DNA of 64,000 nucleotides from Fodinibius sediminis (GTDB lineage Bacteria; Bacteroidota; Rhodothermia; Balneolales; Balneolaceae). The stretch lies in the NCBI RefSeq assembly GCF_900182555.1, contig NZ_FXTH01000004.1, positions 186,001 to 250,000 of the forward strand, read 5' to 3'. The stretch's first letter is position 1, and the number at the start of each line of letters is the position of its first letter. Below the pieces are notes generated by a model. The model ran no database searches. It worked only from the letters and a program-made list of their open reading frames with translations, and was not told where the DNA came from. The position numbers and the translations under genes are program-made. Of the stretch, positions 46,729-53,352 are shown in pieces.

Positions 46729-47478
46729 TTATTCGATATTGTTCTTCTGGGTGGGGTGGTGGATACCGCACTCGGTCTTGTCCAGTCCTTTCCACCGGCC
46801 CCTGCGTTCATCTTTGCTTTCAGCATCAACGACAGAAGTACAGGGGATACAGCCGATACTCGGGTATCCCTCGTCATGAAGTGGATTATAGGGAAGCTCC
46901 TTACTTTCAATATAATTCCAAACCTCCCGCCCGGTCCAGTTCGCCAGGGGATTAATCTTTACCACTTCATTCTCAGGATCCCATTCTACAAACTGGGTAT
47001 TTCGGCGGTCTTTGGACTGCGCCCTCCGAAGCCCGGTGATCCAGGCCTTCTTTTCGGAAAGGTAGTTGCGCAGCGGAAGCACCTTTCGCAAATGGCAGCA
47101 GCGGTTGGGATCTGTTTTCCAGAGCTCCTGTCCAAATCTTTCAGCCTGCTGGCCGAGGGAAAGGTCTGTAGAAACCCTGGTTATGGTCAGGTTGAACCGC
47201 TTTTCAATCCGTTCTTTCAGGGCATAGGTTTCATCAAACAGCAGGTGGGTATCCAGGTAAAAGATGGGGATCTTGATGCCCATCTCCCAAAGCCGGTAAA
47301 TCAGGAACATGCCCGAGGGACCAAAACCGGTGCCCAGCACCATATCTGTACCGAAGGTGTGATACCCCCAAAAAAGAACCTGGCTTGGGCCCGCCGCTTC
47401 AAGCTCGCTGTTCAAACGATCCAAAAAATCGTCGGTTAGCTTCTGGTTGAAAATGTTCTGATCTTCATACTGCATCAT
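46729..47478 (-). CDS. cysH: Adenylyl-sulfate (APS) reductase, iron-sulfur type
   Basis: The protein has 249 residues. The PP-loop-type core is followed by two Cys pairs, Cys127-Cys128 (CCHLRKVLPL) and Cys210/Cys213 (GCIPCT), which bind [4Fe-4S] and mark APS rather than PAPS reductases. Catalytic Cys237 is in ECGIH. It reduces APS to sulfite with thioredoxin. The gene lies nine bases after cobA. ATP sulfurylase is not in this window and must be elsewhere. Confidence 0.94.
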   Translation of the reverse strand: MMQYEDQNIFNQKLTDDFLDRLNSELEAAGPSQVLFWGYHTFGTDMVLGTGFGPSGMFLIYRLWEMGIKIPIFYLDTHLLFDETYALKERIEKRFNLTITRVSTDLSLGQQAERFGQELWKTDPNRCCHLRKVLPLRNYLSEKKAWITGLRRAQSKDRRNTQFVEWDPENEVVKINPLANWTGREVWNYIESKELPYNPLHDEGYPSIGCIPCTSVVDAESKDERRGRWKGLDKTECGIHHPTQKNNIE

Positions 47479-47487
47479 AACAAGGGT

Positions 47488-48303
47488 TTAGCCGGCAAAT
47501 TGCTTGTGTAACCTGTCGTTGGAAATGCCGTTATTAATAATGCTGTTCTCCGCATGGAACCAGGCCAACTGTTTGCTTTTTGAAGCTAATGTTCCAATCA
47601 CGATGGTACCCGGCGGAGCCAGCAGTTCCGTCTGCTCTGCTATTGTTTCAAGGGTGCCCACAACCACCCGCTGCGAAGCGTAGGTCGCCTTTTCTATGAC
47701 CCCGACCGGCGTATTGGCATCTCTGCCATGCTCTATCAGCATGGCCGCTATCTGTGCAAGGCGGCTCATGCCCATAAGCACTACCAGGGTGTCGGTATGC
47801 ACCAGGTGTTCCCAGTTGGCAAAGGCATCCGTATTTCTAATCGTATGTCCCGTAACAACGGTGAACGATCGAGCCTCTCTGCGATACGTTACCGGGATGC
47901 CGGCAAAAGCCGGGGCCGCCAGCGCACTGCTGATACCCGGAACCACTTCGAAGGGGACATGCGCTGTGCGCAGGGCCTCACATTCTTCCCCCCCACGGCC
48001 AAACACGAAGGGATCACCTCCCTTGAGCCGTACGACGACCTTGCCTGACCGGGCCTTGGTAACAAGAATATGATTAATCTGTTGCTGAGACACCGAGGGT
48101 TTATCGGGTCGTTTGCCGACATACAGGTGCTCCGACTGCTCTGAGCTCATCGACAGCAGCGCAGGATTTGCCAGACGGTCATAGACGATGACATCGGCTT
48201 CTTTTAACATCTTCGCTCCCTTCACGGTTATCAATTCCGGATCGCCCGGACCGGCACCAACAAGATATACTTTGCCATAGCGAGGGTAGGATTGGGTTTT
48301 CAT
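47488..48303 (-). CDS. cobA: Uroporphyrinogen-III C-methyltransferase
   Basis: The protein has 271 residues. It methylates uroporphyrinogen III with SAM to precorrin-2, the first siroheme step. VYLVGAGPGDPELITVKGAKMLKEADVIVYDRLANP, RLKGGDPFVFGRGGEECEAL, VPGISSALAAPAFAGIPVTYRREARSFTVVTGH and PVGVIEKATYASQRVVVGTL are SUMT signatures. It sits between sir and cysH in the same operon. Confidence 0.95.
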   Translation of the reverse strand: MKTQSYPRYGKVYLVGAGPGDPELITVKGAKMLKEADVIVYDRLANPALLSMSSEQSEHLYVGKRPDKPSVSQQQINHILVTKARSGKVVVRLKGGDPFVFGRGGEECEALRTAHVPFEVVPGISSALAAPAFAGIPVTYRREARSFTVVTGHTIRNTDAFANWEHLVHTDTLVVLMGMSRLAQIAAMLIEHGRDANTPVGVIEKATYASQRVVVGTLETIAEQTELLAPPGTIVIGTLASKSKQLAWFHAENSIINNGISNDRLHKQFAG

Positions 48304-48320
48304 AATAAGGTCATCGTAAT

Positions 48321-50012
48321 TTATGCGGATATTAGTTCTGTATCTTCGACATCAACCCGGTTCCAGAAGTCACCGAAGGATTCCCCCTCCTCCCTGTTCT
48401 TACTGAAATATGACAGCAGGGGAGTCACTTCATCAACCAGGTTTTCACGCGCAACCAAATCCTTGTACTTTCGGTTGAGCCGTGTACCCGACGGGTCTCC
48501 CCCAATGAAAATGGTGTATTTGTCAAGGGATCGGCCTACAAAGCCAAGGTCAGCGACATAGGGTCGCGAACAACCATTGGGACAGCCCGTCATCCGCACG
48601 GATAACTTCTCGTCTTCAAGTCCAAACTCATGGAGTACCTCATCGAGATCCCGGATGATATCCGGAAACACCCGTTCGGATTCCGTGATTGCCAGCCCGC
48701 AGGTCGGCAGCGCAGGGCAGGCCATCGAGTATTTTATCGCATTGGAAAGCTCATCATCCAGCAGCACACCGTGCCGATTAAATGCTTTTTCTATGCCGGC
48801 TTTGTCATTTGCTGCAATATCTGTGAGGATCACATTGTGATTGGGTGTGAGCCGGACTCCGGTTTCATAGCGTTCGACAACCGTCCGCAGCGCCGTCTTG
48901 AGCTGGAGTTCCCCCTCATCCTTGATACGGCCATTTTCAACCGAAAGCCCCAGGAACCACTTCCCGTTGGACTGCCTGTGCCAGCCGAGATAGAGATCCA
49001 GCTCAAAATCGGGCAAGGCCCGGAAAGCCTCCAATTCATATCCAAGACGTGCCACGAGCTCCTTCCGGAACTTATCCAGTCCCCACTCGTGAATCAGGTA
49101 TTTCATCCGGGCCTGTTTACGGTTCTTCCTGTTCCCATAGTCACGCTGTATCTCGATGATCGCCTTCACCACCTCAACCACTTTCTCCCTGGATATATAC
49201 CCGAGATCGTCGCCCAGCCGCGGGAACGTATGCTCCTTGCGATGGTGCATGCCCATGCCTCCCCCAACAATGACGTTGAATCCTTCGATTTCATTGTCAT
49301 CATCAAAGAGGGCCACCAGCCCGATATCCTGGGTATATACATCAATACTGTTGTCTTTGGGCAGGGCTATGCCCACCTTGAACTTGCGGGGCAGATAACT
49401 GGGTCCGTACAGCGGTTCACGATTGGTAACCTGCTCTTTACCTGAGAAGACCTTGTCACCGTTGAGCCACACCTCGTGGTAGGCTTTCGTGGCCGGCAGC
49501 AGGATATCAGAAAGCCTGTCTGCAAAATCCTGCACCTTTGCCTGACGGCCGTCAATATCAGGTGCCGGAGTGGCCATGACGTTGCGTACAATATCACCGC
49601 AGGCCCCGAGTGTGGTAATCAGCGACCGGTTGATTTCCTGCAGTGTCGTTTTGAGCTTTTCTTTAATAACACCATGCAGCTGAAAAGCCTGCCGTGTCGT
49701 TACCCGCAGCGTCTGATCAGCATATTCATCCGCTATTTCATCAATAGCCAGGTATTGATGCGGCGTCATCTTACCACCGGGCAACCGGCCGCGGATCATA
49801 AAAATATAGTGGCGGTCACGCCCTTCCCGAAGATCTCGGTCATCCTGCTGATAGGTACCGTGAAATTTCAGCACCTGGATGGCATCCTTGCTGAAGTGGG
49901 AAGCATCATTTCCCACTTCATGCGCAAGGGGACCACGCAAGTACTCACTATTCTCCTTGATAACCTCTATTTTACTTTTTGTTCGCTTCCGTTGAGAACC
50001 CATGAGGTGCAT
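48321..50012 (-). CDS. sir: Assimilatory sulfite reductase, siroheme/[4Fe-4S] hemoprotein
   Basis: The protein has 563 residues (ATG at 50012; 50003 also possible). It reduces sulfite to sulfide by six electrons. Cluster cysteines lie in ACPALPTCGLAITESERVFPD and RMTGCPNGCSRPYVADLGFVG. Siroheme-binding sequence includes RVTTRQAFQLHGVIKEKL and ACGDIVRNVMATP. There is no cysJ, and a ferredoxin gene ends the operon, so a ferredoxin-dependent enzyme is likely, though CysI cannot be excluded from sequence alone. Confidence 0.95.
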   Translation of the reverse strand: MHLMGSQRKRTKSKIEVIKENSEYLRGPLAHEVGNDASHFSKDAIQVLKFHGTYQQDDRDLREGRDRHYIFMIRGRLPGGKMTPHQYLAIDEIADEYADQTLRVTTRQAFQLHGVIKEKLKTTLQEINRSLITTLGACGDIVRNVMATPAPDIDGRQAKVQDFADRLSDILLPATKAYHEVWLNGDKVFSGKEQVTNREPLYGPSYLPRKFKVGIALPKDNSIDVYTQDIGLVALFDDDNEIEGFNVIVGGGMGMHHRKEHTFPRLGDDLGYISREKVVEVVKAIIEIQRDYGNRKNRKQARMKYLIHEWGLDKFRKELVARLGYELEAFRALPDFELDLYLGWHRQSNGKWFLGLSVENGRIKDEGELQLKTALRTVVERYETGVRLTPNHNVILTDIAANDKAGIEKAFNRHGVLLDDELSNAIKYSMACPALPTCGLAITESERVFPDIIRDLDEVLHEFGLEDEKLSVRMTGCPNGCSRPYVADLGFVGRSLDKYTIFIGGDPSGTRLNRKYKDLVARENLVDEVTPLLSYFSKNREEGESFGDFWNRVDVEDTELISA

Positions 50013-50033
50013 GTCCTTGTGTTAAGTTCGAGA

Positions 50034-50876
50034 TTATCGTTCGATGGGAGCATCGATCAAATTACCCCATTCCGTCCACGATCCGTCATAATTACGCACA
50101 CTCGGATATTCGAGCAGTTCATTGAGCACAAACCAGGAATGAGCTGACCGTTCGCCGATGCGGCAGTAGGAGATGACATCCTTGTCGGGCGTAATCCCTT
50201 CGTTCTCGTATATTGCTTTCAGTTCTTCCTTGCTTTTAAAGGTTCCGTCCTCATTTACGGCTCTGGACCACGGAATATTGGAAGCCCCTGGGATGTGGCC
50301 TGGACGCTGCGACAGTTCGTTGAGACCGGGAGGAGCCAAAATTTTTCCGGTGAACTCATCCGGTGACCGAACATCTACGAGACCGAAGTCTGCATCATTC
50401 AAACGCTCTTGAATATCATCGCGGAACGCACGGTATTGCTGTTTCACCTCGGATATGGTATAATCCGTTTTTTCATAATCCGGGGTCTCGGTTGTTAGCG
50501 CACGCCCTTCCGCTTCCCACTTCCTGCGACCTCCATCCAGTATTTTGACTTTCTCATGGCCGTAGTATTTCAACAGCCAATAGGCCCAGGCTGCAAACCA
50601 ATTGTTGTTATCGCCGTACAGCACAACAGTGGTATCTTCGCTAATGCCGGATTCCTGCAGAAGGGTTTCGAAATCATCCTTTGTAACAATGGTTCTGCGT
50701 AGCTGATCCTGGAGCTGCGTCTTCCAGTTCCAGCCCACAGCACCCGGAAGATGTCCGGAGTCATAGGATTCGGTGTCTACATCAACTTCGACAAAGCGGA
50801 CCTGTTCATCCTGTAGATGATTCACTGCCCAGTCGGTGGTAGCAAGTACTTTTTTGTTTGTTAATACGTCAGACAT
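50034..50876 (-). CDS. sseA: Thiosulfate/3-mercaptopyruvate sulfurtransferase, two rhodanese domains
   Basis: From ATG 50876 (MSDVLTNKKVLATTDW) the protein has 280 residues. Two rhodanese domains are seen: an inactive N-terminal one (FVEVDVDTESYDSGHLPGAVGWNWKTQLQD) and a C-terminal one with the nucleophile Cys in VISYCRIGERSAHSWFVL. The active-site loop CRIGERS is closer to thiosulfate than mercaptopyruvate enzymes. It is the first gene behind the Cys-rich leader and attenuator and may pass sulfane sulfur to the CysO system across the divergent promoter. Confidence 0.93.
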   Translation of the reverse strand: MSDVLTNKKVLATTDWAVNHLQDEQVRFVEVDVDTESYDSGHLPGAVGWNWKTQLQDQLRRTIVTKDDFETLLQESGISEDTTVVLYGDNNNWFAAWAYWLLKYYGHEKVKILDGGRRKWEAEGRALTTETPDYEKTDYTISEVKQQYRAFRDDIQERLNDADFGLVDVRSPDEFTGKILAPPGLNELSQRPGHIPGASNIPWSRAVNEDGTFKSKEELKAIYENEGITPDKDVISYCRIGERSAHSWFVLNELLEYPSVRNYDGSWTEWGNLIDAPIER

Positions 50877-50970
50877 AATGGTTGATTTTGCTTTGTGTTT
50901 TAGGGTTAAAATGCTGTAGAATCTCACAAAGCCCAGCTGACGCAGATAGGTAGGTCTGTTTCATACAATC

Positions 50971-51009
50971 AGAAAAGCCCACCACCTGCGACAGGTAGTG
51001 GGCTTTTCT
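50971..51009 (-). terminator. Attenuator terminator of the sulfate-assimilation operon
   Basis: On the minus strand, arms AGAAAAGCCCACTACCTG and CAGGTGGTGGGCTTTTCT pair over a three-base TCG loop. They form an 18-bp stem with a single U-G pair that would be a C/A mismatch on the other strand. The stem ends in CTTTTCT. No gene ends here; it lies in the 5' leader of sseA, 95 bases before its start. This is the hallmark of an attenuator rather than a gene-end terminator. Confidence 0.85.
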
Positions 51010-51026
51010 GATCAATTTCTATAGAA

Positions 51027-51098
51027 TCATTTTGATATATCAGCTCCACTACCCTGCAAGGCATCCGTACAGCAACACATACACATGACTGAAGCCAT
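51027..51098 (-). CDS. Cys-rich leader peptide of the sulfate-assimilation operon
   Basis: ATG 51098 opens a 23-codon frame starting MASVMCMCCCTDALQGSGAD and ending TGA. It has four Cys codons in five positions (TGT ATG TGT TGC TGT). The stop lies 17 bases before the terminator hairpin. The frame, Cys cluster, hairpin and downstream cysteine-supply genes together fit a cysteine-sensing leader. No known protein is recognised. Confidence 0.85.
   Translation of the reverse strand: MASVMCMCCCTDALQGSGADISK
51046..51053 (-). promoter_or_regulatory. Candidate antiterminator arm inside the Cys leader
   Basis: GGTAGTGG (leader codons 16-18) is complementary to CCACTACC in the 5' arm of the terminator (50994-51001). 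Pairing would prevent the terminator. The arm begins 15 bases after the last Cys codon, so a ribosome stalled on the Cys run would leave it free. Confidence 0.7.
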
Positions 51099-51310
51099 CG
51101 CAAAAACGGTGTGGATTTGATTGAGTAAATTCATCAAAATAACGTTCAAAGTGATTAATATTCGCGCTATATCGTCAACGCATTTTCAGGATAGAAAGTA
51201 ATATTATTGAAGTCAACTCTTTTTTTAAAAAATTTTCATCTACCAAAAAAAGCTTTTACAGAAGCTAGCAGCATGTTTTTTCAGGTCTTTATTACCTGTC
51301 TGCCGGCGAT

Positions 51311-51336
51311 CTAAATCCAATAGAAATTGGATTTAG
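51311..51336. promoter_or_regulatory. Perfect 11-bp inverted repeat, candidate shared operator
   Basis: Arms CTAAATCCAAT and ATTGGATTTAG flank AGAA. The repeat lies in the AT-rich space between the two divergent Cys leaders, about 210 bases from one and 70 from the other. A T-run is on the wrong side for a terminator in either direction. A dimeric regulator controlling both operons is the simplest reading. Confidence 0.55.
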
Positions 51337-51407
51337 AAAAAAAATCCTTATCTTAATTATATTTTATCGGTGTTCGAAAAAAGCACATCAATAAAAGAAT
51401 CAAAAGG

Positions 51408-51488
51408 TTGGCAACAACACCTCACATATCATTCCATTCCTGCCTCAAGCACTTTTGCTGTGCGTGTTGTTGCTGTTGCTGTAGCTAG
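51408..51488 (+). CDS. Cys-rich leader peptide of the cysM-CysO operon
   Basis: A TTG at 51408 opens a 26-codon frame ending CLKHFCCACCCCCCS then TAG. Nine residues are Cys, six of them consecutive (TGT TGT TGC TGT TGC TGT). There is no ATG in the open frame (from 51357), so TTG is the likely start. It ends 116 bases before cysM. Such a run is most unlikely by chance in this position. GCAACAACAC (51411-51420) can pair with GTGTTGTTGC (51464-51473) in the Cys-codon run. Confidence 0.8.
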   Translation: MATTPHISFHSCLKHFCCACCCCCCS

Positions 51489-51529
51489 GTATTACCGGCT
51501 GTAAACCTTCTTTTCTCTTCCGGTAATAC
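51489..51529 (+). promoter_or_regulatory. Hairpin directly after the rightward Cys leader
   Basis: GTATTACCGG and CCGGTAATAC form a perfect 10-bp stem with a 21-base loop, starting on the base after the leader's stop codon. No T-run follows. GCCAACC (51532-51538) next to it can pair with GGTTGGC (51406-51412) over the leader start. Translational control is more likely than termination; the mechanism is unresolved. Confidence 0.6.
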
Positions 51530-51604
51530 AGGCCAACCCTGAGTTTAATGCTCACGTCATCTGTCCAGAACCTTTTCCATTAGAATTTTATTGCAACCTT
51601 CATT

Positions 51605-52549
51605 ATGGAAACGCTCAGCAACATTGAGAACCAGAAGTTAACATTAACGCAGAAAAGCGAAGAGCTGGGGAGCTACATCGGTCAGACCCCCCTATTCCCT
51701 ATTCAGCATCTTTATACCAGCAGGCAAGTCAAAATATTTGCCAAACTGGAGTGGCAGCAATTTGGTGATAGTGTAAAAGCGCGCCCGGCATACCGGATCA
51801 TGCGGAAAGCAATCAAACAGGGGACGCTTCATGAAGAGGTTCAGCTGCTCGATGCCAGCAGCGGTAACACGGGCATAGCCTATGCTCACATCGGGGCCGC
51901 CCTTGGAATACCCGTAACACTGTGTCTGCCTGAAAATGCATCGGATGAACGCAAACGTATTTTGAAAGCTTTGAATGTAAATATTGAGTTTACCGATCGA
52001 GGCGGAGGCACGGATGTAGCTCAGCATGTAGCTCGTGAAATGTACGAGAGAGCACCCGATCGCTATTATTATGCCGACCAGTACAGCAATCCCGGCAACT
52101 GGCAGGCCCATTATAATACAACCGGACCTGAAATTCTAAAACAGACCAATGGTAAGGTCACCCACTTTATTTGTGGACTGGGCACAACGGGCACCTTCAC
52201 AGGGACCGGCCGACTGTTGAAAGAGTACAAAAGTGATATCCGGCTCATCGGCCTGCAACCCGACCTGGCCATGCACGGGCTCGAGGGATGGAAACACCTG
52301 GAAACGGCCCACAGCCCGTCCATTTACGATGCATCCCTGGCTGATGACATACGAGCCGTAAGCACTGAACGGGCACATCAGCTTATTACGCTAACCGCCC
52401 GAAAAGAGGGGGTGCTTATCAGTCCCTCTTCAGCTGCTAATTTAGCAGGTGCCCTGGAGCTGGCCGGGGAGCTCGAGGAAGGAGTCATCGTGACTGTTTT
52501 TCCGGATGACCTCAGCAAATACGGAGAAATCTTAACCCAACTATTTTAG
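51605..52549 (+). CDS. cysM: Cysteine synthase, CysM/O-phosphoserine sulfhydrylase-like
   Basis: The protein has 314 residues. It is a fold-type II PLP enzyme with Schiff-base Lys58 (FGDSVKARPAYRI), SSGNTGIA (86-92) and GLGTTGTFTGTGRLLKE for phosphate binding. It is followed by a JAMM protease, a ubiquitin-like carrier and a MoeB-type activating enzyme. This is the gene set of the mycobacterial pathway in which CysM uses CysO-thiocarboxylate as sulfur donor. Plain O-acetylserine sulfhydrylase activity cannot be excluded. Confidence 0.9.
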   Translation: METLSNIENQKLTLTQKSEELGSYIGQTPLFPIQHLYTSRQVKIFAKLEWQQFGDSVKARPAYRIMRKAIKQGTLHEEVQLLDASSGNTGIAYAHIGAALGIPVTLCLPENASDERKRILKALNVNIEFTDRGGGTDVAQHVAREMYERAPDRYYYADQYSNPGNWQAHYNTTGPEILKQTNGKVTHFICGLGTTGTFTGTGRLLKEYKSDIRLIGLQPDLAMHGLEGWKHLETAHSPSIYDASLADDIRAVSTERAHQLITLTARKEGVLISPSSAANLAGALELAGELEEGVIVTVFPDDLSKYGEILTQLF

Positions 52550-52556
52550 CACTGCT

Positions 52557-53000
52557 ATGAAACTGAACATAGCCCCCCAGGCATACCAAAACATGCAGGA
52601 TCACGCTGAATCAGACTATCCGAAGGAATGCTGTGGTTTCCTTTATGGACAAGAGGAGGAAATACGCCAGCTTCAAATAAGTCGACGGGTTGTTAATGCC
52701 CGGGAAGGTGACCAGCGTCGGCGGTTTCAAATTGATCCCAAAGATTACCAGGAAGCTGAAGAATACGCCTTGATCCATGACCTGGACTTGCTTGGCGTAT
52801 ACCACTCGCACCCTGATCATCCGGCCGTACCCTCGGAGCACGATCGCGAAATAGCCATGCCCTGGTTTTCATACCTTATTATTTCTGTCCAGGATGGAAA
52901 TGTGACAGCCACTCGTTCCTGGCGCCTGAATGAAAGGCATGAATTTGGTGAAGAACCAATAGAGATCACGGAATTGTTGACAGATAAACCCAAAACATAA
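52557..53000 (+). CDS. mec: JAMM/MPN metalloprotease, Mec-like
   Basis: The protein has 147 residues. The complete JAMM site is visible: Glu24 (PKECCGFLYG) and HSHPDHPAVPSEHD with His83, His85, Ser93 and Asp96. In mycobacteria Mec releases cysteine from the CysO-Cys adduct. Relatives also trim C-terminal extensions from ThiS/MoaD-like carriers. The gene lies seven bases after cysM and 13 before the carrier gene, whose product has such an extension, so both jobs are possible. Confidence 0.9.
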   Translation: MKLNIAPQAYQNMQDHAESDYPKECCGFLYGQEEEIRQLQISRRVVNAREGDQRRRFQIDPKDYQEAEEYALIHDLDLLGVYHSHPDHPAVPSEHDREIAMPWFSYLIISVQDGNVTATRSWRLNERHEFGEEPIEITELLTDKPKT

Positions 53001-53013
53001 CATAGCGAGATTT

Positions 53014-53325
53014 ATGGCAACGATCATCATTCCAACCCCCTTGCGAAAATATACCGCCCAGAAGCGACGTTTCGAGACCCGGGAAAATACCCTCTCTGGC
53101 GCCTTGGAGCAATTGATGGAGGAACACCCTCAAGTAAGACAAAACCTGCTGGACGATGAGGGCAAGGTTCGCTCTTACATCAAGCTCTATATTGGTGATG
53201 AGGAGGTAAATCCCGACGAGAGCAGAACTTTTCAGCTTGATGAGAATACGGAAATCAGTATCGTCCCCGCTATTGCCGGTGGTTACCAAAGTGCGGAGCA
53301 ACCCGCAGAATATTCCACAGGCTAA
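53014..53325 (+). CDS. cysO: CysO/MoaD-like sulfur carrier with a C-terminal extension past Gly-Gly
   Basis: The protein has 103 residues. The ubiquitin-like fold MATIIIPTPLRKYTAQKRRFETRENTLSGALEQLMEEHP ends in ISIVPAIAGG (Gly89-Gly90), the diglycine to be thiocarboxylated. Thirteen further residues (YQSAEQPAEYSTG) follow. Active carriers need a free C-terminal diglycine, so this looks like a pro-form requiring processing, plausibly by the JAMM protease just upstream. The carrier role follows from family and neighbours; the processing is inference. Confidence 0.88.
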   Translation: MATIIIPTPLRKYTAQKRRFETRENTLSGALEQLMEEHPQVRQNLLDDEGKVRSYIKLYIGDEEVNPDESRTFQLDENTEISIVPAIAGGYQSAEQPAEYSTG

Positions 53326-53352
53326 CGGAGAACTTAAGAATTACAGATCGTT

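Noticed and set aside
51361-51604. SAM-type riboswitch upstream of cysM (GGTTGGCAACAACACC resembles the GGCAACC region)
   Set aside because: The rest of the SAM-I core is absent, and a Cys-rich frame overlaps the segment and explains it better.
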